Origin: Avrilella dinanensis
Lineage (GTDB): Bacteria > Bacteroidota > Bacteroidia > Flavobacteriales > Flavobacteriaceae
Assembly (NCBI RefSeq): GCF_002807015.1
Contig: NZ_NIPO01000001.1
Span: 1,625,604-1,689,603 of the forward strand
Direction of reading: 5' to 3'
DNA length: 64,000 bases
Made by a program: the position numbers and the translations under genes. Positions 35,021-44,768 of this stretch are shown one piece after another. Every line of letters begins with the position of its first letter. The first letter of the stretch is position 1. The notes under the pieces were generated by a model. It was not told the DNA's origin, searched no databases, and saw nothing but the letters and a program-made list of their open reading frames with translations.

Positions 35021-35111
35021 AAAATCAGACTATAATTTGCCCCAAACTTTCAGTTTTAATTTAGGAATAATCGCAGTTAATAGCTAATTTTGGAAACAAA
35101 TTTAGACAGAA

Positions 35112-35753
35112 TTGAAAGATACAGCAAAACATCAGGGTTTAAGAAATCAACTGGCTGATTTACTGAAATCTAAAGGAATTTCTGACGATCGGGTTTTGGA
35201 AACCATTCGACGTATTCCCCGGCATTTATTTATTGATTCAAGTTTTGAAGATTTTGCCTATCAGGACAAAGCTTTTCCCATTCTGGCAGGGCAAACCATT
35301 TCTCAGCCATACACTGTGGCTTTCCAGACTCAGTTACTGGACGTGCAACCCGATGATAAAATACTGGAAATCGGTACGGGTTCCGGTTATCAAACCGCCG
35401 TGCTGTACCTGATGAAAGCCAAAGTATATACCATTGAAAGACAACTGGAACTGTACAAAAAAACGTCAAAATTACTCCCACAACTGGGTTATCGACCAAA
35501 AATAATGACCTATGGCGATGGCTACAAAGGAATGCCTGCCGATGCCCCGTTTGATAAAATTCTGGTTACGGCAGGTGCACCCGAAATTCCGAAAGCATTA
35601 ATGGCACAACTGAAAATAGGCGGTAAATTAGTGATTCCGGTGGGTAGAGAAAACCAGATTATGCAAATGCTTATCCGTAAATCAGCGATGGAATTTGAAC
35701 AACATGAATACGGTGACTTCAAGTTTGTGCCGATGCTGGAAAACAAAAAGTAG
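35112..35753 (+). CDS. pcm: Protein-L-isoaspartate O-methyltransferase
   Basis: A 213-residue SAM-dependent enzyme that repairs isoaspartyl damage. The SAM motif I reads LEIGTGSGYQTAVL. The family segments RIPRHLFID, AYQDKAFPI and GQTISQPYTVA precede it, and KILVTAGAPEIP follows. No ATG is available in frame at the N-terminus: a TAG lies three codons upstream, and the TTG at 35112 gives the expected family start KDTAKHQGLRNQL. A TAATTTTG box at 35085-35092 supports transcription just upstream. Confidence 0.92.
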   Translation: MKDTAKHQGLRNQLADLLKSKGISDDRVLETIRRIPRHLFIDSSFEDFAYQDKAFPILAGQTISQPYTVAFQTQLLDVQPDDKILEIGTGSGYQTAVLYLMKAKVYTIERQLELYKKTSKLLPQLGYRPKIMTYGDGYKGMPADAPFDKILVTAGAPEIPKALMAQLKIGGKLVIPVGRENQIMQMLIRKSAMEFEQHEYGDFKFVPMLENKK

Positions 35754-35820
35754 GATTGTTAAAGTAATCCAATAATTTAGGTTTTAGTTATTTTTTTTCT
35801 ACTTTTATCAAAAAATCTTC

Positions 35821-36219
35821 ATGAAGAAAGCATTTTACATACTCTTGATTCCTGTTTTACTGGTGGCTTGCAGCAGTGATGAGGACAACAACTGCACCTA
35901 TTATGATTATGCAACAATTACCGATATTGAGCACGAAGAGCTGACCGTTAGAGTGCGGCAAGACTTGCCTTTGGAGTTTAATATCCGGATAGCCAGCGAT
36001 TGCGGCGAATTCTCACGATTGAATATAGAGAAGGATAATTTTGTCTGGAATATTGATGCTGTTGCCAAATTTGAAGGTTGCGACTGCAACGAACAATCCT
36101 ATACGATAGCTTACCCCGACGCTTTCATTTTCCGGGCAGAAGAAATAGGCACTTATACGCTAATATTCAATAATTACGAAGGGCAAACTATTCAAAAAGT
36201 GATTGAGGTTACGCAATAA
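35821..36219 (+). CDS. Small lipoprotein with surface-export-like signal
   Basis: A 132-residue lipoprotein: lipobox LVAC followed by SSDEDN. An acidic stretch right after the lipidated Cys resembles the lipoprotein export signal of Bacteroidota, so it may face outward on the cell surface. The remainder has four cysteines (NCTYY, DCGEF, GCDC) and a beta-sandwich-like end (TLIFNNYEGQTIQKVIEV). No family is recognised. It is a single-gene unit with a terminator downstream. Confidence 0.68.
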   Translation: MKKAFYILLIPVLLVACSSDEDNNCTYYDYATITDIEHEELTVRVRQDLPLEFNIRIASDCGEFSRLNIEKDNFVWNIDAVAKFEGCDCNEQSYTIAYPDAFIFRAEEIGTYTLIFNNYEGQTIQKVIEVTQ

Positions 36220-36265
36220 TTTTAATTCGTGTAATCCCTTAAAAATAATTTTTTAAGTCTAATAT

Positions 36266-36290
36266 ACAGCCTGAATTCGGGCTGTTTTTT
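36266..36290 (+). terminator. Rho-independent terminator after the small lipoprotein gene
   Basis: ACAGCC (36266-36271) and GGCTGT (36280-36285) close a stem around an AATT-rich loop, followed by TTTTTT. Confidence 0.75.
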
Positions 36291-36337
36291 CATTGAATAA
36301 TGAATTATCCTCAAATGTGAATTTATTACCGATAATG

Positions 36338-36368
36338 TTGTCTTAAATAAATTATCTCCTTAAATTTG
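36338..36368 (+). promoter_or_regulatory. Promoter of the Rrf2/hemoglobin cluster
   Basis: TTG at 36338-36340 and TAAATTTG at 36361-36368 are 20 bases apart, a good match to the Bacteroidota consensus. The start codon is 19 bases downstream. The spacer holds AAATTATCT (36349-36357), the reverse complement of a 9-mer found twice before the hemoglobin gene. Confidence 0.65.
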
Positions 36369-36387
36369 TGCCTAAATTGAACCGATT

Positions 36388-36822
36388 ATGTTTTCCAAGT
36401 CTTGTGAATATGCCATAAAAGCAATGATTTATATCGTTTCCGAATCGCTGGAAGGAAACCGTGTAAAGGTCAATTCACTGGCCCAGGAAATCGGAGTGCC
36501 CGAAGCGTTTATGGGAAAAATCATGAGTCAGCTGGCACAAAAACAGTTGGTTGAATCGCTCAAAGGTCCATACGGCGGCTATCAGACCAGTACATCTCAT
36601 GCCAAAAAAATGAGTATTATTGATGTAATACACGCAGTGGACGGCTCGCAGATTTTGGAAGGCTGTGCATTGGGCTTATCTTCCTGCGATGAAAAAAACC
36701 CCTGCCCTATGCACGAACAATTTGCTGAAATCAGACAAAGCCTTAAATTCAGGTTTGGTCAAAAATCCATGTACGATTTGGCTGTTGAGCTGAGAAAAGG
36801 AAAAACTGTATTGGTCAGATAA
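36388..36822 (+). CDS. Rrf2 family regulator with Cys cluster (NsrR/IscR-like)
   Basis: A 144-residue winged-helix regulator. The DNA-binding part (residues about 1-65) reads SKSCEYAIKAMIYIVSES and VNSLAQEIGVPEAFMGKIMSQLAQK. Three cysteines in GCALGLSSCDEKNPCPMH (spacing C-x6-C-x5-C) are placed as the iron-sulfur ligands of NsrR and IscR. It is expected to sense nitric oxide, oxygen or cluster status. It is first in a cluster with a truncated hemoglobin and a hemerythrin-like protein, which favours a nitric-oxide or oxygen signal over Fe-S supply. Confidence 0.85.
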   Translation: MFSKSCEYAIKAMIYIVSESLEGNRVKVNSLAQEIGVPEAFMGKIMSQLAQKQLVESLKGPYGGYQTSTSHAKKMSIIDVIHAVDGSQILEGCALGLSSCDEKNPCPMHEQFAEIRQSLKFRFGQKSMYDLAVELRKGKTVLVR

Positions 36823-36852
36823 TTTTTTAACCCTATTTAAGATAATTTTATC
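36817..36852 (+). promoter_or_regulatory. Two AGATAATTT repeats before the truncated hemoglobin gene
   Basis: AGATAATTT occurs at 36817-36825 (overlapping the Rrf2 stop) and at 36840-36848, 23 bases apart. The second copy is part of GATAATTTTATC, an inverted repeat. The same 9-mer occurs inverted in the Rrf2 promoter. These are candidate operators for the Rrf2 protein; AT-rich chance matches remain possible. Confidence 0.4.
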
Positions 36853-36863
36853 CGAAATAAGTA

Positions 36864-37265
36864 ATGAGAAGAGATATTGAAAATTTAGATGATGTAAAGC
36901 TGCTTGTTGATGAATTTTACGGCAAAGTACGCAAGAATGAATTACTACAACCTATTTTTGACGGTGTGATACAAGATCGTTGGCCGGAACATTTAGACAA
37001 AATGTACCGTTTCTGGCAAACCATTCTTTTGGAAGAACACACTTATAATGGTGCTCCTTTTCCGCCACACGCCCTATTGCCTGTTGATATCGAACATTTT
37101 AACACATGGCTCACTCTTTTCTATGAAACGCTCGACGAATACTTTGATGGAAGAAATGCCGAAAAAGCCAAGGGACAAGGGCAACGAATGGCACAGATTT
37201 TTTACCATAAAATAGATTATTTAAGAAATAACCCCGACAGTTTGTTCCATGAAAATTACCGATAA
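36864..37265 (+). CDS. Group III truncated hemoglobin
   Basis: A 133-residue heme protein: DIENLDDVKLLVDEFYGKVRKNELLQPIF, then FWQTILLEEHTYNGAPFPPHALLPVD with the proximal-histidine region, and FNTWLTLFYETLDEYFDG. Group III globins are linked to nitric oxide and low-oxygen physiology. The gene follows the Rrf2 regulator by 41 bases and overlaps the next gene by 17, so it belongs to one transcript. Confidence 0.88.
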   Translation: MRRDIENLDDVKLLVDEFYGKVRKNELLQPIFDGVIQDRWPEHLDKMYRFWQTILLEEHTYNGAPFPPHALLPVDIEHFNTWLTLFYETLDEYFDGRNAEKAKGQGQRMAQIFYHKIDYLRNNPDSLFHENYR

Positions 37266-37677
37266 AATTGCTATAAGCAGCGTATATTTGTGGCTGGGAT
37301 TTGTATTGGCTATCAGTTTTTTAGAAGCCTGGTTAAAATTTCAGGCTCCCGGAATTACCATTCCGTTAGGATTAGGAATCGGACGCCTGGTCTTTTTTGC
37401 ACTCAATAAAACAGAATGGTTTTTTGCCGTGTTAATTCTACTGATGCAAATCAAAAGCGGAAACTGGAAACAAATCCGTATGGAATGGTTGGCATTGCTG
37501 ATAATTCTGTTGCTCCAAACATTCTGGCTGTTGCCATTATTAGATGTCCGGGCAGAAAAAGTAATTCAAATGGTTGAGATAGAACCTTCCAGCCTGCATT
37601 ATTACTACGTAGCTCTGGAAATGATTAAAGTATTGATACTATTTGTGTTTGGAAAGAAATTATTCAAATCTGCCTGA
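37249..37677 (+). CDS. Four-helix inner-membrane protein, function unknown
   Basis: A 142-residue protein with four hydrophobic segments near residues 8-26, 58-70, 80-102 and 122-138 and short loops. No catalytic or heme-ligand pattern is obvious; a histidine occurs in SSLHYYYVAL close to the last helix. It begins within the last codons of the hemoglobin gene and ends one base before the hemerythrin-like start. It may give the two metal proteins a membrane partner. Confidence 0.7.
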   Translation: MKITDKIAISSVYLWLGFVLAISFLEAWLKFQAPGITIPLGLGIGRLVFFALNKTEWFFAVLILLMQIKSGNWKQIRMEWLALLIILLLQTFWLLPLLDVRAEKVIQMVEIEPSSLHYYYVALEMIKVLILFVFGKKLFKSA

Positions 37678-37678
37678 T

Positions 37679-38137
37679 ATGATTGTGCCTACTTCTCAGT
37701 CTTTAAAAGATTTAATTAAAACAGATTATCATTGCGTGTACGTTTTTTCTTCATCGCTTCGTGAGTATTTAAAAACAGAGAGCGACCTCACAAAAGTCAA
37801 TGAATATGCACAATGGTTCTGGAAAGAATATTTTGAGGAACAATGCTTGGTCGAAGAACAGTTTTTTGCCTTGCATTTATCGGAAGATTTGCCTGATTTC
37901 AAAAAAATACTCGCTCAGCACCGCAGGCTGAAAAGACTTTTCACTTCGCCGAAAAATTTGTTTAAAGCACTGAACCGCATTGAGGAAGAACTTGATGCTC
38001 ATTTGAAGTTTGAAGAAAGAACGCTGAAATTCTGGCTGAAAGATAAAACTATCCGTATGAAAAATCATGTTGATTGGCACGATTTTGAATCAATCAACCG
38101 AGAATATTTCCAGAAAAAACGAAAAGTTAGTCCATAA
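37679..38137 (+). CDS. Hemerythrin-like (HHE) protein
   Basis: A 152-residue helical protein with the order of diiron ligands of HHE domains: TDYHCVYV, VEEQFFAL, AQHRRLKRLF and EELDAHLKFEERTLKFWL. Such proteins bind oxygen or nitric oxide, or act like RIC/YtfE in repair of damaged iron centres. ATG 37679 gives the natural start MIVPTSQSLKDL, one base after the membrane-protein stop. Its 3' end overlaps the convergent aroQ by 11 bases. Confidence 0.75.
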   Translation: MIVPTSQSLKDLIKTDYHCVYVFSSSLREYLKTESDLTKVNEYAQWFWKEYFEEQCLVEEQFFALHLSEDLPDFKKILAQHRRLKRLFTSPKNLFKALNRIEEELDAHLKFEERTLKFWLKDKTIRMKNHVDWHDFESINREYFQKKRKVSP

Positions 38138-38543
38138 AAGCTACCGTCGCCAACCGGTAGGAATCCAACCCGAAACCAGTAATAATTCCTTTGCAATACG
38201 GCGAAATATAAGAATAATGCCTAAAACTTTCCCGGGCAGAAGTATTGCTTATGTGTACCTCGATAACCGGTGTTTTTATCGCCCGAACGGCATCAGCAAT
38301 CGCAACGGAAGTGTGCGTATATGCACCGGCATTCAATATGATTCCGTCATATTCAAACCCTGTTTGATGCAAATGATTGATGATTTCCCCTTCTACATTC
38401 GATTGAAAATAAGAGAATTTTACTCTTGGAAACTTGTTCTTCAAATCAACCAAATAATCTTCAAAACTCTTTTCCCCATAAATTACTGATTCTCTTATTC
38501 CTAAAAGATTTAAATTCGGTCCGTTGATAATGGCAATGTTCAT
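38127..38543 (-). CDS. aroQ: Type II 3-dehydroquinate dehydratase
   Basis: A 138-residue dodecameric shikimate-pathway enzyme. The diagnostic start MNIAIINGPNLNLLG, the active-site Tyr loop region ESVIYG, LNAGAYTHTSVAIADA and VHISNTSARESFR are all present. ATG 38543 is chosen over an upstream TTG (38594). A TATCTTTG box lies at 38560-38567, 16 bases before it. It is convergent with the hemerythrin-like gene, with overlapping 3' ends. Confidence 0.95.
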   Translation of the reverse strand: MNIAIINGPNLNLLGIRESVIYGEKSFEDYLVDLKNKFPRVKFSYFQSNVEGEIINHLHQTGFEYDGIILNAGAYTHTSVAIADAVRAIKTPVIEVHISNTSARESFRHYSYISPYCKGIITGFGLDSYRLATVAFMD

Positions 38544-38657
38544 TCTTACATCTTTTAAGCAAAGATAAACAAATATTAAATCCGTTTTTCTCAAAATGTA
38601 ACAAATAGTAAACCAATAGTCTGGTAAGGGCTTGAATAAATTAACTTACTGTTAGCA

Positions 38658-38687
38658 TTGTTAAGCTAAAATTAAGTTGTACATTTG
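38658..38687 (+). promoter_or_regulatory. Promoter of the outer-membrane barrel gene
   Basis: TTG (38658-38660), 19 bases, then TACATTTG (38680-38687): the best match to the Bacteroidota consensus in the window. Transcription should start near 38694, giving a short leader to the ATG at 38708. Confidence 0.75.
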
Positions 38688-38707
38688 CACCCGAAAAATT
38701 AAATAAT

Positions 38708-39328
38708 ATGAAAAAATTAATTTTAAGTATGGCGGCTGTAGCAATGATTGCTACTACTGCACAAGCACAGGAAAAGACTTTCGGTTTTAACGAAGGTGAT
38801 GTTTTATTGGAAGGTAACCTTTCATTTTCTTCAACGAAAGATAACAACACAGACGTGAAAGAAAGTGAATTTACTTTTGCTCCAAAAGCAGGGTATTTCC
38901 TAAACGATGATTTTGCATTGGGTGTACAATTGAACGTTACCAACGGAAAAATTGACACTAATGTTGGCGAAACCACAAACAACGTTTTTGGTGCCGGAGT
39001 TTTCGGACGTTACTATTTCTTAGATTTAGGTCAACGATTCAAAACGTATGGTGAAGTTGGTTTAGGTTTTGCTTCTTACAAAGACGAAGTAACCACCGGA
39101 GGAGTGAGCGTTGAAAACAAAGCGAGCGGTTTCGGAGCAGGTCTTGGTTTAGGTATGAACTATTTCGTAACCGAGAAAATTGCGATTAACTTTGCTTTGA
39201 CAGACATCTTGTCTTACAGCTCAGCTAAACAAAAAGGCGGTGAATCTGTTAACTCTTTTGGGTTACAGGTAAACGAATTAAACAACTTTTTCAGTACTGC
39301 ACAATTTGGTTTGACTTTCAAATTCTAA
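38708..39328 (+). CDS. Outer-membrane beta-barrel protein
   Basis: A 206-residue protein: signal peptide MKKLILSMAAVAMIATTAQA, then alternating amphipathic strands typical of eight-stranded OmpX/OprF-like barrels (ESEFTFAPKAGYFLNDDFALGVQLNVTNG, YGEVGLGFASY), ending in TAQFGLTFKF with the C-terminal Phe recognised by the BAM complex. The strong promoter and terminator suggest a highly expressed single-gene unit. Its ligand or role is unknown. Confidence 0.82.
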   Translation: MKKLILSMAAVAMIATTAQAQEKTFGFNEGDVLLEGNLSFSSTKDNNTDVKESEFTFAPKAGYFLNDDFALGVQLNVTNGKIDTNVGETTNNVFGAGVFGRYYFLDLGQRFKTYGEVGLGFASYKDEVTTGGVSVENKASGFGAGLGLGMNYFVTEKIAINFALTDILSYSSAKQKGGESVNSFGLQVNELNNFFSTAQFGLTFKF

Positions 39329-39351
39329 TTTTGTACTGCAATTTATTATTG

Positions 39352-39382
39352 AACAGCTTGAGTTTTCTCAAGCTGTTTTTTT
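39352..39382 (+). terminator. Rho-independent terminator after the barrel gene
   Basis: AACAGCTTGAG (39352-39362) and CTCAAGCTGTT (39367-39377) pair perfectly around TTTT and are followed by more T. Confidence 0.9.
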
Positions 39383-39388
39383 ATGTTT

Positions 39389-39925
39389 TTAGTTTTTTCT
39401 ATTAACAGACTCTAAGGCTTTTTTCATCATAATATCAATCTGCTCATCGTCGCCCAGTCTGAAAATATGCTTGTCAAACTCTACAAAGCCATTCTTTTTA
39501 TAAAAGCTGATAGCTCTTGGGTTTTCTTCCCAAACGCCTAACCAGACATATTCTGATTTTTTCTGTTGGGCGATTTCAATCGCTTTTTCATATAAGATTT
39601 GTCCGATTTTCTGCCCGTGAAATTTTTGTAAAACATAAATCCGTTCGATTTCAAGAGCTTTTTCTTCTTTTAACTCGGTTTGCGATGCTCCGAAATTAAT
39701 TTTCAGATAACCGATGATTTCGTTATCAAGTATTGCAAAATAAAATTCAGAATTTGGGTTTATGAGCTCTGCTATCAATTTGATTTTGCTGAAACTCTCG
39801 TCCAAATATTTCTGCATATCGGCTTCAGTATTTGAACCTGCAAAAGTTTCATAGAAAGTTTTTCTGCTGATTTTTTGCAGTTGCTCAACATCTTCTGATG
39901 TTACTTTTCGTGTTGTGACAGTCAT
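39389..39925 (-). CDS. GNAT family N-acetyltransferase
   Basis: A 178-residue acetyltransferase. The acetyl-CoA binding loop reads KFHGQKIGQILYEKAIEIA and the end of the fold ERAISFYKKNGF-like (here NPRAISFYKKNGFVEF). The pattern resembles polyamine or small-molecule acetyltransferases, but the substrate is not known. It is 13 bases after the SMR gene and likely co-transcribed, so a shared role in resistance to a cationic compound is conceivable. Confidence 0.82.
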   Translation of the reverse strand: MTVTTRKVTSEDVEQLQKISRKTFYETFAGSNTEADMQKYLDESFSKIKLIAELINPNSEFYFAILDNEIIGYLKINFGASQTELKEEKALEIERIYVLQKFHGQKIGQILYEKAIEIAQQKKSEYVWLGVWEENPRAISFYKKNGFVEFDKHIFRLGDDEQIDIMMKKALESVNRKN

Positions 39926-39938
39926 TTGAAATCGTTTG

Positions 39939-40268
39939 TTAATGCGTTGAAACTGCTTTTAGTCCAATAATTGAGCCGATTAAAGTGGTAATAAAGAGTA
40001 TGCGTAAAAAGGTTGCCGGCTCTTTAAATACAATTATTCCGACCAAAACTGTCCCGACTGCACCGATACCTGTCCACACGGCATAAGCTGTTCCGATTGG
40101 CAAAGTTTGCGTTGCTTTTATCAGAAGTCCCATACTGATTACAAGAGCAACCAAGAAACCGGCATACCATAAATACATTTCATTTCCTGTTGCCTCTTTT
40201 GCCTTTCCTAAACAGAATGCAAATACGACTTCAAATAAACCTGCGATGATTAAAATAATCCAATTCAT
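39939..40268 (-). CDS. SMR family transporter (SugE/Gdx-like)
   Basis: A 109-residue four-helix membrane protein with the essential Glu13 (AGLFEVVFAFCLG) and the family end of helix 3-4 (PIGTAYAVWTGIGAVGTVLVG). SMR proteins act as dual-topology dimers driven by proton exchange. The AGLFEV start and the absence of an EmrE-type YLA-like motif favour the guanidinium-exporting Gdx/SugE branch. No guanidine riboswitch is visible in the short upstream region. Confidence 0.85.
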   Translation of the reverse strand: MNWIILIIAGLFEVVFAFCLGKAKEATGNEMYLWYAGFLVALVISMGLLIKATQTLPIGTAYAVWTGIGAVGTVLVGIIVFKEPATFLRILFITTLIGSIIGLKAVSTH

Positions 40269-40342
40269 TTCTTTTATTTTTGTTTACAAAGGTCGGAAAC
40301 GGAATTGAAGTAAAATTTTACAAATGATAAAAAATGAGGTGT

Positions 40343-40906
40343 TTACCTTATTTCTGCCCTAATCCTGCTCAAACTGACTTGTGTGATACCCAAATAAGAA
40401 GCGATGTGTCCTAATTGAACTCGTTGAACTATATCAGGACTGTTTTTCAATAGTTCTTTGTATCGTTCCGTAGCTGTTCGGACTTGTCGGGAAATGAGCC
40501 GTTCTTCTGTTTTTATCAGTTCTTTTTCGGCAAATCTTCTTCCGAAATTTGCAATATATATGTCTGTTTCAAAAAGCCTTTGCAGGTTTTCTGCTTTCAG
40601 TTCGTACAGTTCACAATCTTCCAAAAGTTCTATGTTTTCATAGCCTTTCAGATTAGCAATATAACTTTTCATCGAGATAATCGTATCTCCCTCTTTTCCA
40701 AACCAAAAAGTGATTTCGGTATCGGGTTTATGCGAGTATGCCCGTGCAATCCCTTTCTTTATGAAGTATATATTTTTCTCAATCGTATCTGCTTTCAAAA
40801 GAATATGCCCTTTTTTACATTGAACCTCTGTAATGGATTGTTTAAGCAATTCTTTTGAAGTATCCGGAAGCAGGTATATGTTGTTGATTATAAGGTCTAT
40901 GTTCAT
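40343..40906 (-). CDS. Crp/Fnr family regulator
   Basis: A 187-residue regulator. The N-terminal cyclic-nucleotide-binding-like barrel (residues about 20-120, with CKKGHILLKADTIEKNIYFIKKG) is followed by a dimer helix and a C-terminal HTH (QLGHIASYLGITQVSLSRIRAEI). It has no Fnr-type cysteine cluster, so it is not an oxygen sensor of that kind. The ligand is unknown. It lies 75 bases upstream of the SMR-GNAT pair on the same strand and might control it. Confidence 0.83.
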   Translation of the reverse strand: MNIDLIINNIYLLPDTSKELLKQSITEVQCKKGHILLKADTIEKNIYFIKKGIARAYSHKPDTEITFWFGKEGDTIISMKSYIANLKGYENIELLEDCELYELKAENLQRLFETDIYIANFGRRFAEKELIKTEERLISRQVRTATERYKELLKNSPDIVQRVQLGHIASYLGITQVSLSRIRAEIR

Positions 40907-40964
40907 TAATCCAGTGCTGATTTTGTAGCAAAATTACAATAATTTTAGGCAAAAATGAAAGTAT

Positions 40965-40994
40965 AAAAAAACCACCCTGATGCCAAGGCGGTTT
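40965..40994 (-). terminator. Terminator after tRNA-Ala
   Basis: On the minus strand AAACCGCC pairs with GGTGGTTT (with one G-U pair), followed by a T-run. It lies just past the 3' end of the tRNA. Confidence 0.75.
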
Positions 40995-41000
40995 CTGTTG

Positions 41001-41074
41001 TGGAGAATAAGGGAGTCGAACCCTTGACCTTTTGGCTGCCAGCCAAACGCTCTAGCCAACTGAGCTAATCCCCC
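41001..41074 (-). tRNA. tRNA-Ala (anticodon GGC)
   Basis: A 74-base cloverleaf. The acceptor stem GGGGGAT pairs with ATTCTCC and contains the G3-U70 pair that marks alanine tRNAs. The anticodon loop CTGGCAG gives GGC, the T-arm reads AAGGGTTCGACTCCCTT and the discriminator is A. The terminal CCA is not encoded. It stands alone upstream of and divergent from pyrG. Confidence 0.95.
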
Positions 41075-41110
41075 GTTTAACGAGTGCAAATATAATATTA
41101 TTTTTTGTAA

Positions 41111-42829
<1,719 letters not shown>

Positions 42830-42856
42830 AAGCTATTTTTTGAATAAACTAAACTA

Positions 42857-44692
42857 ATGGAAGAAAAAAAATTAGACAGAAACAGCATTATAGGACTGGT
42901 TTTGATTTCCGGATTGCTCGCTTGGTTTTTAATGACCAGCAAATCCAACGAAACCCCGGAAGCAGACAACAAAGCTGAAACAGAGCAAACAGCAAATCCT
43001 GTGGCTGTTACAAATGATTCTTTGCAGGTTGCACAGCTTAAACAAAATTCAGGTGCTTTTGCTTATGGGTTAGATAATGCCCAGACTCAGGACATCGAAG
43101 TGGAAAGTGAATTGCTCAAAATGACTTTTTCCAGCAAAGGTGGTTACTTGTCAAAAGTAGAAGTCAAAAATCAAAAGCGGTTTACCAAAGATTCTGACGA
43201 ACTGGTTAAACTGATTGACGGGGATAATGCAAAACTCAACATTCAGCTTTCAACACAAGACAGCAGAGTGCTGAATACAAGCGAGTTGTTGTTCGAGCCT
43301 ACTGTAAGCAAAAACGGAGGTAATCAAGTTGTAAGCATGAAATTAAAAACTTCAGAAAACAATTATCTGGAGTATGTTTACACGATTAAACCCAATGATT
43401 ATATGCTTGATTTGACCATCAAATCTGTGGGACTAAATCAGGTATTGAACGTGAATGCTCCGGCAACATTAAATTGGGAGCTGAAAACTATCCGAAACGA
43501 GAAAAGCATCAGCTACGAAAACCGTTATTCTGAAGTGGTTTATGAATATGAAGGCGGAAAAGATGATTACCTGAATGCCTCTAAAAGTTACACCGATGCC
43601 AATGAAAAAGATGTGAGCTATGTGGCTTTTAAACAACATTTGTTTACCTCCATTCTTTTGACCGATACACCGTTTGAAACCGGTAAGTTAGTGTCTGAAA
43701 ATCTGGTGCAAAACGAAGATGTCGATACATTATATCTGAAGAAATATGTAGCCGAAATGCCTTTGAAATATACAGGAGGAGAGTTGAATTACAACATGAA
43801 TTTGTATTTTGGACCGGCAGATTATAATATATTGAATACTTACGAAAGAAATCTTGATGAAATCATTCCGCTCGGCTGGGGAATTTTTGGCTGGCTGAAC
43901 GAATGGGTAATCATTCCGGTATATACATTTCTGATTAAATTCATACCTTATGGTTTCGCAATTATATTGTTGACGGTTGTAGTCAGATTATTGATGTCGC
44001 CGGTGCAATACAAATCTTATGTTTCTCAGGCAAAAATGAAAATTATCAGACCTGAAGTTCAGGAAATCGCTGAGAAATACAAAAAAGACCCGATGAAAAA
44101 GCAGCAGGAAACGATGAAGCTGTATCAGAAAGCAGGAGTTAGTCCGCTCTCGGGTTGTATGCCAATGTTTATACAAATGCCGGTGTTTTACGCTTTATTT
44201 ATGTTTTTCCCATCTGCATTTGAATTGCGTCAGAAATCATTTTTATGGGCAGATGATTTGTCTTCATATGACAGTATATTCACATTGCCTTTCAAAATAC
44301 CTTTTTACGGCGACCACGTGAGCCTCTTCCCTATTCTGGCTGGTTTGGCAACTTTTGTATATATGAAAATGACGACCGGCGACCAGACTTCATCTATGCC
44401 GCAACAGGAAGGAATGCCGGATATGAGTAAACTCATGAAAATCATGATTTACATTTCACCGGTAATGATGATGTTTTTCTTCAATAATTATGCATCAGGA
44501 TTATCACTGTACTACTTCACTTCCAACCTGATTACTATCGGAATCATGTATGTGATTAAATACAGAATCATCAATGAAGATAAAGTAAAAGCTCAGATTG
44601 AAGAAAACAAAACCAAAGAGCGTCCGAAAAATAAATTCCAGCGTAAAATGGAAGAAATGATGGAACAAGCACAACAGCAAAAGAAAAAGTAA
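42857..44692 (+). CDS. yidC: Membrane protein insertase YidC
   Basis: A 611-residue insertase. After the N-terminal helix (SIIGLVLISGLLAWFLM) comes a large periplasmic beta-domain to about residue 350. The conserved 60KD_IMP core follows: FIPYGFAIILLTVVVRLLMSP with the functional Arg, SPLSGCMPMFIQMPVFYALF and SGLSLYYFTSNL. The tail is basic (KNKFQRKMEEMM) and should touch the ribosome. It inserts Sec-dependent and independent inner-membrane proteins. Confidence 0.97.
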   Translation: MEEKKLDRNSIIGLVLISGLLAWFLMTSKSNETPEADNKAETEQTANPVAVTNDSLQVAQLKQNSGAFAYGLDNAQTQDIEVESELLKMTFSSKGGYLSKVEVKNQKRFTKDSDELVKLIDGDNAKLNIQLSTQDSRVLNTSELLFEPTVSKNGGNQVVSMKLKTSENNYLEYVYTIKPNDYMLDLTIKSVGLNQVLNVNAPATLNWELKTIRNEKSISYENRYSEVVYEYEGGKDDYLNASKSYTDANEKDVSYVAFKQHLFTSILLTDTPFETGKLVSENLVQNEDVDTLYLKKYVAEMPLKYTGGELNYNMNLYFGPADYNILNTYERNLDEIIPLGWGIFGWLNEWVIIPVYTFLIKFIPYGFAIILLTVVVRLLMSPVQYKSYVSQAKMKIIRPEVQEIAEKYKKDPMKKQQETMKLYQKAGVSPLSGCMPMFIQMPVFYALFMFFPSAFELRQKSFLWADDLSSYDSIFTLPFKIPFYGDHVSLFPILAGLATFVYMKMTTGDQTSSMPQQEGMPDMSKLMKIMIYISPVMMMFFFNNYASGLSLYYFTSNLITIGIMYVIKYRIINEDKVKAQIEENKTKERPKNKFQRKMEEMMEQAQQQKKK

Positions 44693-44706
44693 TTTACTAA
44701 TTTGAA

Positions 44707-44748
44707 AAAACAGCCCGAAAATATTAAATTTTCGGGCTGTTTTATTTT
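44707..44748 (+). terminator. Rho-independent terminator after yidC
   Basis: AAAACAGCCCGAAAAT (44707-44722) and ATTTTCGGGCTGTTTT (44728-44743) are perfect reverse complements around ATTAA, with a T-rich end. It can also stop the convergent kinase transcript. Confidence 0.92.
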
Positions 44749-44768
44749 TATGAACGGTACTAATTGAT

